Source of the DNA: Auricularia sp. M13
Lineage: Eukaryota > Basidiomycota > Agaricomycetes > Auriculariales > Auriculariaceae
Reading direction: 5' to 3'
Assembly (NCBI GenBank): GCA_037042915.1
Contig: CM073200.1
Location: 806,001 to 870,000 of the forward strand
DNA: 64,000 nucleotides
This document shows, piece by piece, positions 23,641 through 34,094 of the stretch (positions are counted from its first letter, which is position 1; every line of letters begins with the position of its first letter). A program made the translations under genes and the position numbers. The notes under the pieces are model-generated. The model did no database searches and was not told where the DNA came from. It saw nothing but the letters and a program-made list of their open reading frames with translations.

Positions 23641-26110
23641 CGCGAATCCGTCAAAGTCCGCGTCTCTCTTCTTGACGCCGACCTTGACATTCGCGCGGGT
23701 CGTCTCGTGCATGCCCACTGCGCCTTTCGAGTTCCACACTCAGCCCAACGCACTAAGCCCTCCTCCCGTACGCTCGTTAGACCAATGGCGCAAGGCCCGC
23801 GCGCGCAATAGACACTTGCACCGACCACGCCAACGGCCTCGAAAATGGGCAATGTGTTTCTGCCGTCTCGCACAGCACCATGCGTGTCGAGTGAGCCCGT
23901 GCGGTCGTTGCGAGCAGCGAGGAGTGCACGCCCGCTGGTCGAGCTCTGCTTGACATCTGCTTGACACCGACACCGACGACGGCAACAACCAGCTCAAGGA
24001 CGCGCATGACGTTCTACCCATCGCCCCCGATACTGCATTCCGCTCCCTCTTTTGGTATGTGCCCGTTGTTGTACAACAACTTGGGCGTCGGACTCACCAT
24101 TCACAGCAGCACCCCATCGAACGCGCCGACCAAGCCTGTGTACTCGCTGCAACGGGGACCGCAGCCAACAAACTGCACACGCCGCCCCGGTCTGCTTGAT
24201 GCGGACCTTGACGGCCACAATGTCCAGGTTGGACGCACCCATCCCGCCGTTATCGAACGGTGTCCAGGACGTGGACATTTCTGTCGACTTGGCTCCCACC
24301 ATCGCTCACCAGCTCGAACCTCCGCAAATTTGGCGCGATTACATGCACCTCGTTCTGGGCTATCGGTGAGTACAAGTTTCTTGTCAAATGGTCAAGAATT
24401 TACGATTTACTTACCTCGCGCTTACTTCACGAACCAGTGCGTCGGGCGAGTCATCCCCCTCGTGTCCCGTCTCCTCCAAACGCCCTTTTGGGAGCGAGAA
24501 CGGCACTTCCGTCTGCCTTCCGCATGCCGTGAGCAGTTTTGGCGACGACACCACTCGAGTTCGTCTCCATCGTCCATCGCCGTCAAACTTCTATCGCGCA
24601 CTCGACCTCAAACTCGCCCGAAAGGCGCGCAGACGACCCGGCCCGACACTACCTATCGGTTGGTATGCGCCAAAAGCGCTCGTGTGTCCGGGTTGTTTGC
24701 CAACGGCTTTGTCGGTCAGCTCGACTTCAACCACAAGTCGCACTCTCTCCACAAAAACCTCGTCAGCTTCGAACGAATGCTCGAAAAACATTATTTAGGT
24801 GTGAATGATAGAGATCCCCGCTTCCAATCGTGCAAGCCCGAAGTCTGACGCTTCCTGCAGCCGTTCTCGACCAGGCGGGCACATTGCTCGCGATCGCGAC
24901 AAGAGCCCCTCACTGCGCCAAACTGCGACCGCTGCGTGATGCCTTAAGGCATACAACGCTACCCCGACCGTCAAATCGCGTGCGCAAGTCGCTACGCGAG
25001 TGCGCTGGTCCCGGATGGCAACCTCGGACGGCCAACTCGCGATCGGCCCAACTCCAGCTCAGCGCCGAGCAGACGTGGGCTGGAGTGGACGCTTGCGTAT
25101 GTAATAAAGCCCCAGACCCGTTACATAGCGCGCTCAGGTTGCGCCGTGCGATTGGCAGCATTTCGTGGACTTCCGATCTCGGTCCGTGCCAGCGCCCCAC
25201 GATCCGCGCAAACGCGACGAATTTGACGGCTCGATCGCACGGATAGGAAAGTTATATGCTGCTCCAGCATCTCCGTAAGCGCTGAACACTACGGGTTGGT
25301 GTGGACGCTGCTGACTCGGTGTGTGGGCTCGGGCACTGCGCTGCACACCGCCGTCGCCAGACTTCCTATCGCGCGATTTTGAGCTCATATTTATTATGTA
25401 GGACCTTGGTCCACTCATCCGCGAGCTCGGCTTCGCGGGCGGACGCGATTTGAGGCGCGCGGGCCCGGAGTTCACCTCGGTGAGCACTCGTCGGCTTCAC
25501 TGGCGGCAAGCTCATTATCGCGCGACTTTGCACTCATATTCCCGATGCAGCACATCGAGTCAATCACCCTCGACCGCGATAGCGCGCCCGAGGTCGATTC
25601 AAGGTGCACCGACTCGGTCGGTCTGCACAGCGGCAGACGGACTCGAGAACGTCACGGCCGCTATCCTGTGCCCGCCACGCACACCAGAGCTACAGCAGTG
25701 CGTCACACCGCCGTGCCCTGCGCGGCGCAGAAGTCGCACCGAGTCGGCGTGAAACGCGGCGAGTCGGTTTGTCCGCGCGCGGACGAGCAGTCGGCGTCAC
25801 CGACGAAATTGTCGTTATTGCGCAATTCCACGCTCATTTTCACACCCAGGCCGCTCAGTCCAACCACCCACGGCCGCGCTGAACGCCGTGTGCTCGAACG
25901 CGAGGTACGCCGTCGGCTGGTCCTGCACGCCGACTCGACTCGGCTCACAGCGTCGCACAGACCTCCGGGCCACGTCTGGCTGTGCGCATCGCACGCGCGG
26001 GCTCATGCACGATCGGCAGGACGCGCGCCGTGACGCGGGTCGGTCGGTTTGCCCGTCAGGCGACCGAACCGACTCGGACACGCCTCGCCGCAAAAAGCGA
26101 GCGCTGGCCG
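23641..26110. other. decayed region with coding-like fragments, no intact gene
   Basis: Some stretches look like old exons, for example VQDVDISVDLAPTIAHQLE followed by PPQIWRDYMHLVLGYR and a GTGAGT donor at about 24367, and YFTNQCVGRVIPLVSRLLQ near 24420. They lie in different frames, and I can name none. From 25370 to 25850 a degenerate block, TCGCGCGAYTTTGMRCTCAT, occurs at about 25370 and 25517 and in weaker form at about 25815, each time ending in an AG. No gene model is supported. Confidence 0.4.
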
Positions 26111-28324
26111 AGATTCTAGGCGCTAGAGGTGCGCATGGGGTGCGGTAATGACGTGCGGGTGTTGCGGGGCGTGGGGGATGAAGCTGGGATCGCGTACGCA
26201 CCTTTCCCGTAGTTTGCCAATACACGTGCGTTTGCACCTCCTCCGATCCGATGCCCTTCGCGGCGCACGGCAAAGGCAGCGTATGAGTCTATTGAATGCA
26301 AACATTGATTAGCTGCAGCGAAAAAATTAAAGGAAGAAAACTGGAAACTTACGTGCATGAAAGTGAGCCGACCGAACTTGTTCATCGCGTTGTGCAGCGT
26401 TCGGCGCGCGCTGGACGGCGTCTAGGGTGTGACAGTACGTCATTATTATACAGAGCAGCGTCATGCACGCAATACGTACGCATATGCCGCGAAAAACCGC
26501 GGGGAGATGGATTGAATGGCGAACGCAGGTCTTGCGATAGGACGTCTTGCATGCCAATAGACGGATTCCTGAATGGATTCCAAGAGATGATGATGTATCA
26601 GCTGTGTACATGCAGATAGGACAGTTGGATAACGTACATCGTTGATTCACGAGACTGCGCCGACGATTGTGGGATCGCGGGTGGATGTCGAACGTCGTTG
26701 CGAGTGAACGCAATGTCTCGTCGCAGTCGTTCGCCGGCGAGCAGCAACGAGCACAGATCGACGGCGGAAACTAACAGCGTTGCGCAGACTTGCTGGCGCC
26801 GATGCAGAGCCGTGAGCGAGAGGAGAGGACGAGGGAAGTGGGAGGAAGGCCGATGGCGAGTCTGACCCGCTTCCGCCAAACCTTCGCCGGCAGACGGCTG
26901 CGGGGGCTTACGAGTTTACGATCGTACGAGATGTACCGTGGAAATGGCGACGAGTCGGCGCCGAGACCGCCGGGGGTGCCTGTGTAGTGTGTTTAGCCAC
27001 CCGACCGCGGCTCGCGACGACGATTCCTCGCCGTCCGACACGTCCCTCGCCTCCTCTTTCTGACACAGTCTTGAATAGGCGCCCTGTGCTTATCAAGTGC
27101 CCGTAGGGCATGGGGGATAGACAGGGGATACCCCATACACCCTCTGGACTGAGAAAAATGCACTACACCGCAGCGGCCGCTGTGACGCATCCGCGTCACA
27201 TCAGCGTCTCTAATGCGTGATGCACCTAAAAATGATGGCCGCACGTTGCGTAGCCCGCCCGGGAAACCAACAGAAATCGAGCAAACTTGGGAAACTCGCC
27301 GCCTACGCAGATCGCGTTTCGCACCGCCGTTCTTCGCAATTTCATTAATTTCAAAGCAGTAATGGCATGCCTCTGACTCAGTGCGCAATATATGAGGTGA
27401 AGATAGCATGGACACCGGCCTTGGTGGGTGAGTTCTGGCCTGTTGTCCAACCGACGAACGGAGTTTCCACGGTCGCAGATCGCCTCCGCTCCGGCACGTG
27501 CGAGCAGAATTTCGACCCTCACAAGTGCTCTGGCGCATTTATTGATTAGTCAGATTATGTAGGAGCTATATGCTACCTCTCTCAGGGTATCAGAGAGTCA
27601 AAAATGCGAAAATGTCGAGTGAGACTCGGTGGATTGGATCGGAGTACGAGCTGTAAAGGGCAACAACTGCTGCACGAGAAACTTGACCAAATATGGAAGA
27701 GGCAATCGAGGATGAAGTTGTGCAGCAGTAGAAGAATGTACGTGTGCAGACGGTGCTCGCACTGGCTTAAGTCTGCTCTCTCGCTGCCACTCAGCTGCTG
27801 GACTCGTGCCAACGTGGCTAGTCTGGACGCTGCCTGTGCCCCGTCAGCTACATGAGCGCATAGCTGCCCATGACGACGTAGGCTTACTTTTTTGCGGCCA
27901 CGACGAGCCTGGATTTCTGGGCAACCAGTGGACGTTCCGTATGCATATGGATGCTGATATCATCATCTAGGAGCGATATACCGAGCCGCGCTCATCTCCC
28001 TGTGTACTCGGCACTGAGTCCTTTGATGGTGGGAATCGAATCGACGAGTGCTCGTTGCGAGCGCAGGGCGTGTACATACAGATTCCATAGGCTTGCACAA
28101 TGATGAGATATTCCCCACAGTATGAGCCACGGCGAGTATGCATCGCATGCGTCAACGAACGCATCCTGGATTGAATTCCAAGAGATCATGATGTATCAAT
28201 TGAATTCAACGCAGTAACGAGAGGGCGCGTGCAACGAGAGGGAGACGTCAAAGAGTGTGCGAAGCGTGTGAAGAACATGCGCCATTCAGTTGATCTTGCG
28301 ATGTTGGAGGTATATACAGACTGA
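26111..28324. other. gene-free stretch with one short dispersed repeat pair
   Basis: No coding region supported. A block of about 50 bp near 26555-26605 (containing ATTCCAAGAGATGATGATGT) recurs near 28155-28205 (ATTCCAAGAGATCATGATGT), same orientation, with lower similarity on either side. Confidence 0.45.
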
Positions 28325-28557
28325 TCACCGTTGGAGACGTGGTGAGAGGCGGAAGCGAAGTCGAGAGAAGACCGGCCGATGCCGACCAGGTGAAATTAGA
28401 AGAAAATCGGACAAGAATTCGGGGCCCATTTCGCAAGGAAAACTACGGCCTGGGAAATGTGAATAAGTCTGTAGGGAACATATTCGCATGTTAAGCCAAG
28501 TCTTTGGAGGTGAGGTGCACAAGGGAAATAGGTTGCAAGTTAGACATGGAGGATTGT
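28325..28557 (+). repeat. dispersed repeat family, copy D
   Basis: Contains ACCGGCCGATGCCGACCAGG, GGGGCCCATTTCGCAAGGA, GGGAACATATTCGCATGTT, AAGTCTTTGGAGGTGA, GGAAATAGGTTGCAAGTTAG and ends in GAGGATTGT like copies B and C. Same orientation as C. It lies just past the 3' end of the next minus-strand gene. Confidence 0.8.
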
Positions 28558-28658
28558 CCGACTGCACATCAACCAGGGCTTCAAAGCTGGAAACAGAGAC
28601 TGCATGTATGAATGTTAATTCTAAATTGCTACGTAGGCCACGACAAGCTGATTGCACT

Positions 28659-30092
28659 CTATGGAAAGGATGAGACACTGTCGAACATCAAGCTTGCTTC
28701 TTTGTGGTCGAACACAGGGTCCATCCGCTCTCGCTCAATGCGGGCCTGGAAGGCACAGCAGTCGGCGCTGCGTACGCCGGGCGGCAAGGCGCGGCACAGG
28801 GAACAGGTTGGAAGATGGAGATAGACGCCAGAGGGAGACTCCGTCACCTGGCCCACATGCCAGAGCGAAAGTTCGGGAGGGATGGACGGGGCGAGGTGGT
28901 CAAAAGCAAAGAGATGGATGACTTGCGCGTGCTGAGGAGGTACAAGATATGGTTGTGAGATCCCATCCGCGGTTATGGTGGACGACGCGAAATGTAGAAC
29001 TCGAAGGCAGCGCAGATGAGTGAGAAGGTACTGGAGGGGAAGAAGGAGGGTATAAAGGTCGACGGAGGACAATATCAATCCTGCAAATGGGCCGACACCA
29101 CTGAGAGATGTGCGCAGATCGTCCGGTTGGCTGAAATGCTGATTTTGCTGCAGAAGACGCGACTGATTCTCGAGATGCTGACAATCGGAGGTGGAGAGCA
29201 GCACTGACGATGGGTGGAAATCGAGGCGTGTGATGCGTGAGAGCTCGGCGATGGCGAGGATTGCAGCAGCGTCGAGATGTACTGAAAGAAGGGAAAGACT
29301 CGTGACGGATGCTGACCAATGCGCCATCGCGCACGCCATGGAGGCGGTCAAAGAGGTAAAGCGGCGAAAATCTCCATTGCCGGCGCGAAGATGGTGCAGT
29401 TGTCGTTCGTCCTCGATATAGAGAGTGGAGAGGGAGGTAGAGGTGGACCAGGTGGAGGGGTCAATGAGGCACAAGACCTGGACGGTGAGGCGCAAGGATT
29501 TGATAGATTGTGGTATGGAGAGAAGCATGTCGTGTTGTGTGGCGCAGACAATACCGCCGCCAATTCGCAGAGAGAGACTCTCTAGATTGACCATGGAAGC
29601 GATGCACCTGATTTCGGACAGCCATAGCGGGCGGTCCGCGCGGAAGTCATGGGCGACAAAAAGGTAGAGGTCGAGATGGCGGAGAGTTGGGATGGAGCAG
29701 AGTTCTTGCAGGTGTCTCAAGGAGGATGAAAAGGCAAGCCAGGGAGTGAGAGGCAGAGATTGGGGGATAGGTCGGATTACAATTGTGGCGGACGCGAGGC
29801 GGGGAAAACTGAGTGAAAGCATGAAGAACGTGGGTCGCATCTCGGAGTATTCGCAGAGAACGCGCACGCGCGTGGTATAGTCGAAGACGGTTTCGGCACC
29901 GCGCGCCCGCATGTCAGAGGAAAAATGTTGCAGAATGTACATTCTGGGACCGTGCAGGCGGAGGGAGGAGAATGCGCGCCCGATGGCGAGTTGTCGTGCG
30001 TGTCGACACACAGCGACAAATGACTGCAGCAGGCGCTGGCGACCGTATCGGGTGGGCTCGGCTGAGAGAACTTCAATCCATAGCTCCGGAGG
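28659..30092 (-). CDS. F-box/LRR-like protein
   Basis: The main exon starts at a TTATGTAG acceptor at 30093 and opens with PPELWIEVLSAEPTRYGRQ, an F-box core, then LLQSFVAVCRHARQLAIG and SSLRLHGPRMYILQHFSS. The remaining 400 residues are leucine-rich with irregular repeats (LRHLQELCSIPTLRHLDLYL, MVNLESLSLRIGG, VTSLSLLSVHLDA), as expected for the LRR arm of an SCF substrate receptor. The first exon, carrying the start codon, was not located with confidence; it should lie in 30100-30250. It ends at 28659 after SLMFDSVSSFP. Such F-box genes are strongly expanded in Agaricomycetes. It has the same orientation as the next gene, which is a distant relative. Confidence 0.65.
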   Translation of the reverse strand, partial: PPELWIEVLSAEPTRYGRQRLLQSFVAVCRHARQLAIGRAFSSLRLHGPRMYILQHFSSDMRARGAETVFDYTTRVRVLCEYSEMRPTFFMLSLSFPRLASATIVIRPIPQSLPLTPWLAFSSSLRHLQELCSIPTLRHLDLYLFVAHDFRADRPLWLSEIRCIASMVNLESLSLRIGGGIVCATQHDMLLSIPQSIKSLRLTVQVLCLIDPSTWSTSTSLSTLYIEDERQLHHLRAGNGDFRRFTSLTASMACAMAHWSASVTSLSLLSVHLDAAAILAIAELSRITRLDFHPSSVLLSTSDCQHLENQSRLLQQNQHFSQPDDLRTSLSGVGPFAGLILSSVDLYTLLLPLQYLLTHLRCLRVLHFASSTITADGISQPYLVPPQHAQVIHLFAFDHLAPSIPPELSLWHVGQVTESPSGVYLHLPTCSLCRALPPGVRSADCCAFQARIERERMDPVFDHKEASLMFDSVSSFP

Positions 30093-30387
30093 CTACATAA
30101 GGTGAGTAGCGAGTCAATGAAGAGAGGCGGGCAGGAAACGCACAAGGTAGAGGATAGGGCAAGGCAACTTGTAAGATGGGCTACAGGACGGCCGCTCTGC
30201 AGCGTCGCGTGAGGTAGAGTCTGTGAGACGCTCGAGCATCGCACGCTGCAAACAGGTCAAGACAGGGGGACAAGCGTGAGCGACGGTGGTCTAGGTTTGT
30301 AATGGCAAAGGGTTGATTACGGCATATTTTAGCCATCGTTGATGACCTGCGGGAGTGATATGGAGATGACAACGTTCACAGGCTAGC

Positions 30388-32073
30388 CTAGATGGGTAAC
30401 ATACAGGAATGACAGGCACGGCGAAGCTCGCGCAGACAAGAGGGATGTACGGGACTGGCACGGTCGTCAGCGTAGGTACAAGGGCAGTCAGATGCGATGT
30501 GAATATGGGGGCAGTGAGGGGAACCATGTGGGCCAAGCTGGATAAGACGCAATGTCGGAGATAAAATAGAGAGTTGTCGGACGATGCCACCGGAAGGAGC
30601 GTCATCTCCAGCGCGGATCGGGACGACCCAGTGCGCAGCACCAAGATGCATAACACGAAGGCGTATCAGTCCGGCGAGACATATTTTGAGGAGGCGCAGC
30701 AGTTGCGCGGCAACACCTGGTAAGATAGTGTATGTGTCATGTGGAGAGTACACCGCATGGAGAGGAATGAAGCGTGGGCCACGGGTGTCCGAATGGGGCG
30801 GGGCGTCGGGAGTGCCTGGAACAGCGGGGGGGCAATCCCTGAGATCGAGCGCGTCGGGATGGAGGTCGAGATGCAGCAGATAGCGGAGCTGAGATACGGC
30901 GACCGCAGCTTGCAGGTCGAAACAAATGCTGGCCAAGTGAAGGACGAGCAGGGTATCACACCATGCAGGGACTGCGTCCATGAGCGCGTGGGAAAGCTGA
31001 TGTGGTGATAAATGAGGCGGTGATGAGGTGGTGTCGGCGTCGATGCGGAGACGGAGTAGCTGCTGATGCTGGCGCCAGTTGCTGGGATTGATAATGGTGA
31101 AATCCGAGGCACCGATTCGGAGTTCATGTAGAATGTGGTCGGCAGGAAGGAATATCAATGGCCGCAGGTCGAGCGCGTCGGCGTAATCGTGTATGTGAAA
31201 ATGAGGATGGAACTGCAGGTGGCGGCAGGAGGGCGAAAGCGCCAGAGGTTGCCACGCCGGCATAGTACGCAGCAACGCGGGACCGCCTGTCATGGTGCTC
31301 GCGGTGGGCGGCGAGAAGGAAATGCCGAGTGACTTGAGCCGCAGACCAAGTGGGGTGCGCAGGAATATGTTAAGATCGCTGAGAGCTGAGGAATATTGAT
31401 GCCATGCAGCGACAGTATTCAGTTGGCGTAAAATGACAAAAAGAAAGAGATGTTGCAGTGCTGGCATATGCTCTGGAAGAAGAACCAGATGATCCAACAT
31501 GAATGTGGGAGGGGAAATGGGTAAGTGAAGGGTTGAGGTGAAGATAAACGGCGGCGGCAAGGGGGACGTCGTTAGGAATGCATGTGCGACGAAGATGGAT
31601 TGAAAAGGTTCGACACTAAAATGCACATGAGGATAGAGACGAGAAAGGCAGATATTGTGAAGTGTTAAGCATGCAGTGGCGAGCGGTAGAAGGGCAAGAT
31701 GTTCGCATTTTGCCCGAGCAGCAGACGAGACGACCAGTTCACCAGGATGGAATTGTTCAAGGGCATCGGCTGACAGCACGTTCAAGACGCGATTCCAGAC
31801 GGACAAAGGCTGAAATGAGACAGTAGACGAGAATAGACGGGATAACGGTGGAAGAATATGAAAAATCGGTGAGCGGAAATCGGTGAGCAAAAGTGAGGAG
31901 CAATGTCTAACTCTATGCCACGCACCAGGATTAAAGCCGGTGTGAGGATCCTGCGGCGCATGGACGATGGATTTGGTTGACTGGGCATGAGGCAGAGACA
32001 GGCGGGCGGGATTTAAAAAGCAGTGCTGTTTTGTTTGTGTACAGGGCACAACGATGATTGAGGAAATGGGCAT
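30388..32073 (-). CDS. F-box/LRR-like protein, distant paralog of its neighbour
   Basis: A long uninterrupted frame. After a poor N-terminal stretch, PLSVWNRVLNVLSADALEQ resembles a degenerate F-box. It is followed by LLPLATACLTLHNICLSRLY and then by leucine-rich segments (FMLDHLVLLPEHMPALQHLF, LGLRLKSLGISFSPPTA, LFLHELRIGAS-like HILHELRIGASDFTIINPSN, LLRLLKICLAGLIRLRVMHL). Shared features with the gene at 28659-30092 include INPSNW against IDPSTW, followed by QxxxLxxLxI, and an AVPAWxDTLLxLxL block against AMAHWSASVTSLSL. The start at 32073 is only the first ATG of the frame; the true start may be downstream near the F-box. Likely an adaptor in SCF ubiquitin ligases, by family. Confidence 0.6.
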   Translation of the reverse strand: MPISSIIVVPCTQTKQHCFLNPARLSLPHAQSTKSIVHAPQDPHTGFNPGAWHRVRHCSSLLLTDFRSPIFHILPPLSRLFSSTVSFQPLSVWNRVLNVLSADALEQFHPGELVVSSAARAKCEHLALLPLATACLTLHNICLSRLYPHVHFSVEPFQSIFVAHAFLTTSPLPPPFIFTSTLHLPISPPTFMLDHLVLLPEHMPALQHLFLFVILRQLNTVAAWHQYSSALSDLNIFLRTPLGLRLKSLGISFSPPTASTMTGGPALLRTMPAWQPLALSPSCRHLQFHPHFHIHDYADALDLRPLIFLPADHILHELRIGASDFTIINPSNWRQHQQLLRLRIDADTTSSPPHLSPHQLSHALMDAVPAWCDTLLVLHLASICFDLQAAVAVSQLRYLLHLDLHPDALDLRDCPPAVPGTPDAPPHSDTRGPRFIPLHAVYSPHDTYTILPGVAAQLLRLLKICLAGLIRLRVMHLGAAHWVVPIRAGDDAPSGGIVRQLSILSPTLRLIQLGPHGSPHCPHIHIASDCPCTYADDRASPVHPSCLRELRRACHSCMLPI

Positions 32074-32620
32074 GCATTGAAAAAGCAGGCTCAGACAATG
32101 ACAATGTGTGAGTGTGAATCAGTGAGTAGGCGTGTTCAGCGGGATTGCGGGAGATGAACCGATGACGAGTAGGAGCAATCACGGGGCCAAACAATGCCAG
32201 TTTGTTACACAACTGTCTCTTGTGGCACGACTTTCTGCTGAAACAGCGCGACAAGAGCCCAAGTGGTAAGCGCGTGCAGGTTGAATGGTGCGGACGGTGA
32301 ACTAAAACAATGGCAGGAACATACAATAGATTGGAATGCAACATGAAGCGGGCGAACCGACGAAGCGTGGTCGAGGAGAGGTCTGTCTGTCTGGGCGTCG
32401 GAAGGAATGGCGAGCAAATGATTAACTGGTTTCAGGAATGGGACATATTCGGCGGCCCAAGAGGCACACGGCCATACTCACCGGGCATACGGCATATAAA
32501 GCGAGCTCGCAGGCACGAGGATAGCTTTGGCGAGCACCGTGGTGGGGTACGCACAGTTAAAACTGCGTGCATTGGTCAATCTGAGGATGGACTGGCTAGG
32601 AGCATATCGGTAGAGACAGA

Positions 32621-34020
32621 ATGCTCAGTCACGACAAAAGGCGACATGCGTCGTGTGAGCATGAGGACGCGGTCAATCAGAACGAGAGCGTCGCAGAGGA
32701 TAAGCTGCGCGTGAGCATTGAGGAGCTAATAGAGCTTGTGGTGAGTGCAGAAGGAATGGACGGCACTGCGCAGGTGAGTGGAAAACGAAAGAACAGCTGG
32801 AATGGGAGGGACTGACAGGCAGCACGTAACTTTTATAGGTTGCACGCCGGCGCCAGCTGATGGAAAAGTATGTGACCTGGGACAGTCGACGGGTGGTGGA
32901 GGAAATTGGCAACGTAAAGCTTTTGGCATCGACAGACGGCGACACCTACTTCGACTACTTTGACCCAGACCGCGGTGCCTACGACCAGATGGAGTTCATT
33001 GTGAAATCGACCGAGGCGGCCACAATGGGTCGGGTTCAGCATGCAGAACAACTCGCGCCGCCCAACTTCGAGCGGCCAGCGCACTTCATATGGACGGTGT
33101 GGGAGTACCAGACTCCCATTCCACTGGGTCGCTACGGCCAGCCATTCCTGAAGGGCTCGGCGTGGGAAAACTTCAATCCTATGCGACTCTGGCAGGCTGT
33201 CGATGGCGGCAAGGTCAACGTGGGAGACCCATTTTGGGTCAGACTGGCGCACGACGCGGTCCGACTACCGTTCGAGTTCAGAAGCCAGGCGCAGCGCATC
33301 GTTGTCAGCGAGGCTCACCGAATGAAGGTTGATGGAAAGCTGGTGCTGCCGCTGGATGGCGACGTGGCAGAAGTCGATGTCTGGCACCAGTGCGTGAACA
33401 ATGCATTGTACATGCCACTGGCGGTGCGCAGGCAGTACACTTTCGAGGGCGGGAGGGGCACACTGTACCGCGAGTGGGATGCAGGGGATGTGGGCATATA
33501 TGTTGTGATGCGATCATGTGGACCGGACGGGGAGAAGAAGAGGGATCGGGAGCGAAGGAAGAAAGCAATGGAACCGGGGAGAAGCGTGGCTGCTAACTGG
33601 ACGGACTTGTTCAGGAGGGCAGTGGTGTGGGGTGGAGAGCACGACGACATACGCCCAGCACCAGACGAGGCATTCTGCCGGCCTCAGCGATATGTGGGTG
33701 GTGAGGATGCAGAGGCGATCTTCAAACATCTGATGCGCTGCGGCTTTGCGAGGGAGAGGATGGAAAGAGGCGGCGACGTGCATGAGTATGTTATGCGGGC
33801 GGAGCGCCTGGACAGGGAATTTCAGGAGATGAAGAGAAAGCTGGACAAGGAGGAGGGAGCCATGGACGTCGTCGCGCGGGCAAAGTGCATGATGGAATTG
33901 GGCAGTGCTAGAATAGGCGAGGGGCGACCAGTGGTGCGATGCAAAGTCAGGGATAGGGACCCACTGGGACGGGAATTAAAGGCAGAGCTGACACGACGCC
34001 TGGGAGCGACGAGCATGTAG
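32621..34020 (+). CDS. two-exon protein of unknown function
   Basis: Exon 1, 32621-32740, ends in LRVSIEELIELV; a 98-nt intron (donor GTGAGT, acceptor TTTATAG) joins in frame to VARRRQLMEKYVTWDSRRVV at 32839. The second exon continues to the stop at 34018-34020. Recognisable blocks but no known domain: DYFDPDRGAYDQMEFIVK, FERPAHFIWTVWEYQTPIP, GRYGQPFLKGSAWENFNPMR. The region after residue 240 is charged, with a helical segment (LDREFQEMKRKLDKEE) and a basic end. Length about 425 residues. The coding pattern is strong, with a long frame and an in-frame junction, so I take it as a real gene. It is divergent from the F-box/LRR gene at 30388-32073. Confidence 0.65.
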
Positions 34021-34094
34021 ACAGTCGACAGTCGACAGTATAATATTGGCTCTAAATAAACAGAACTGCGGGCATATGTGAGAAAGAACATAGG

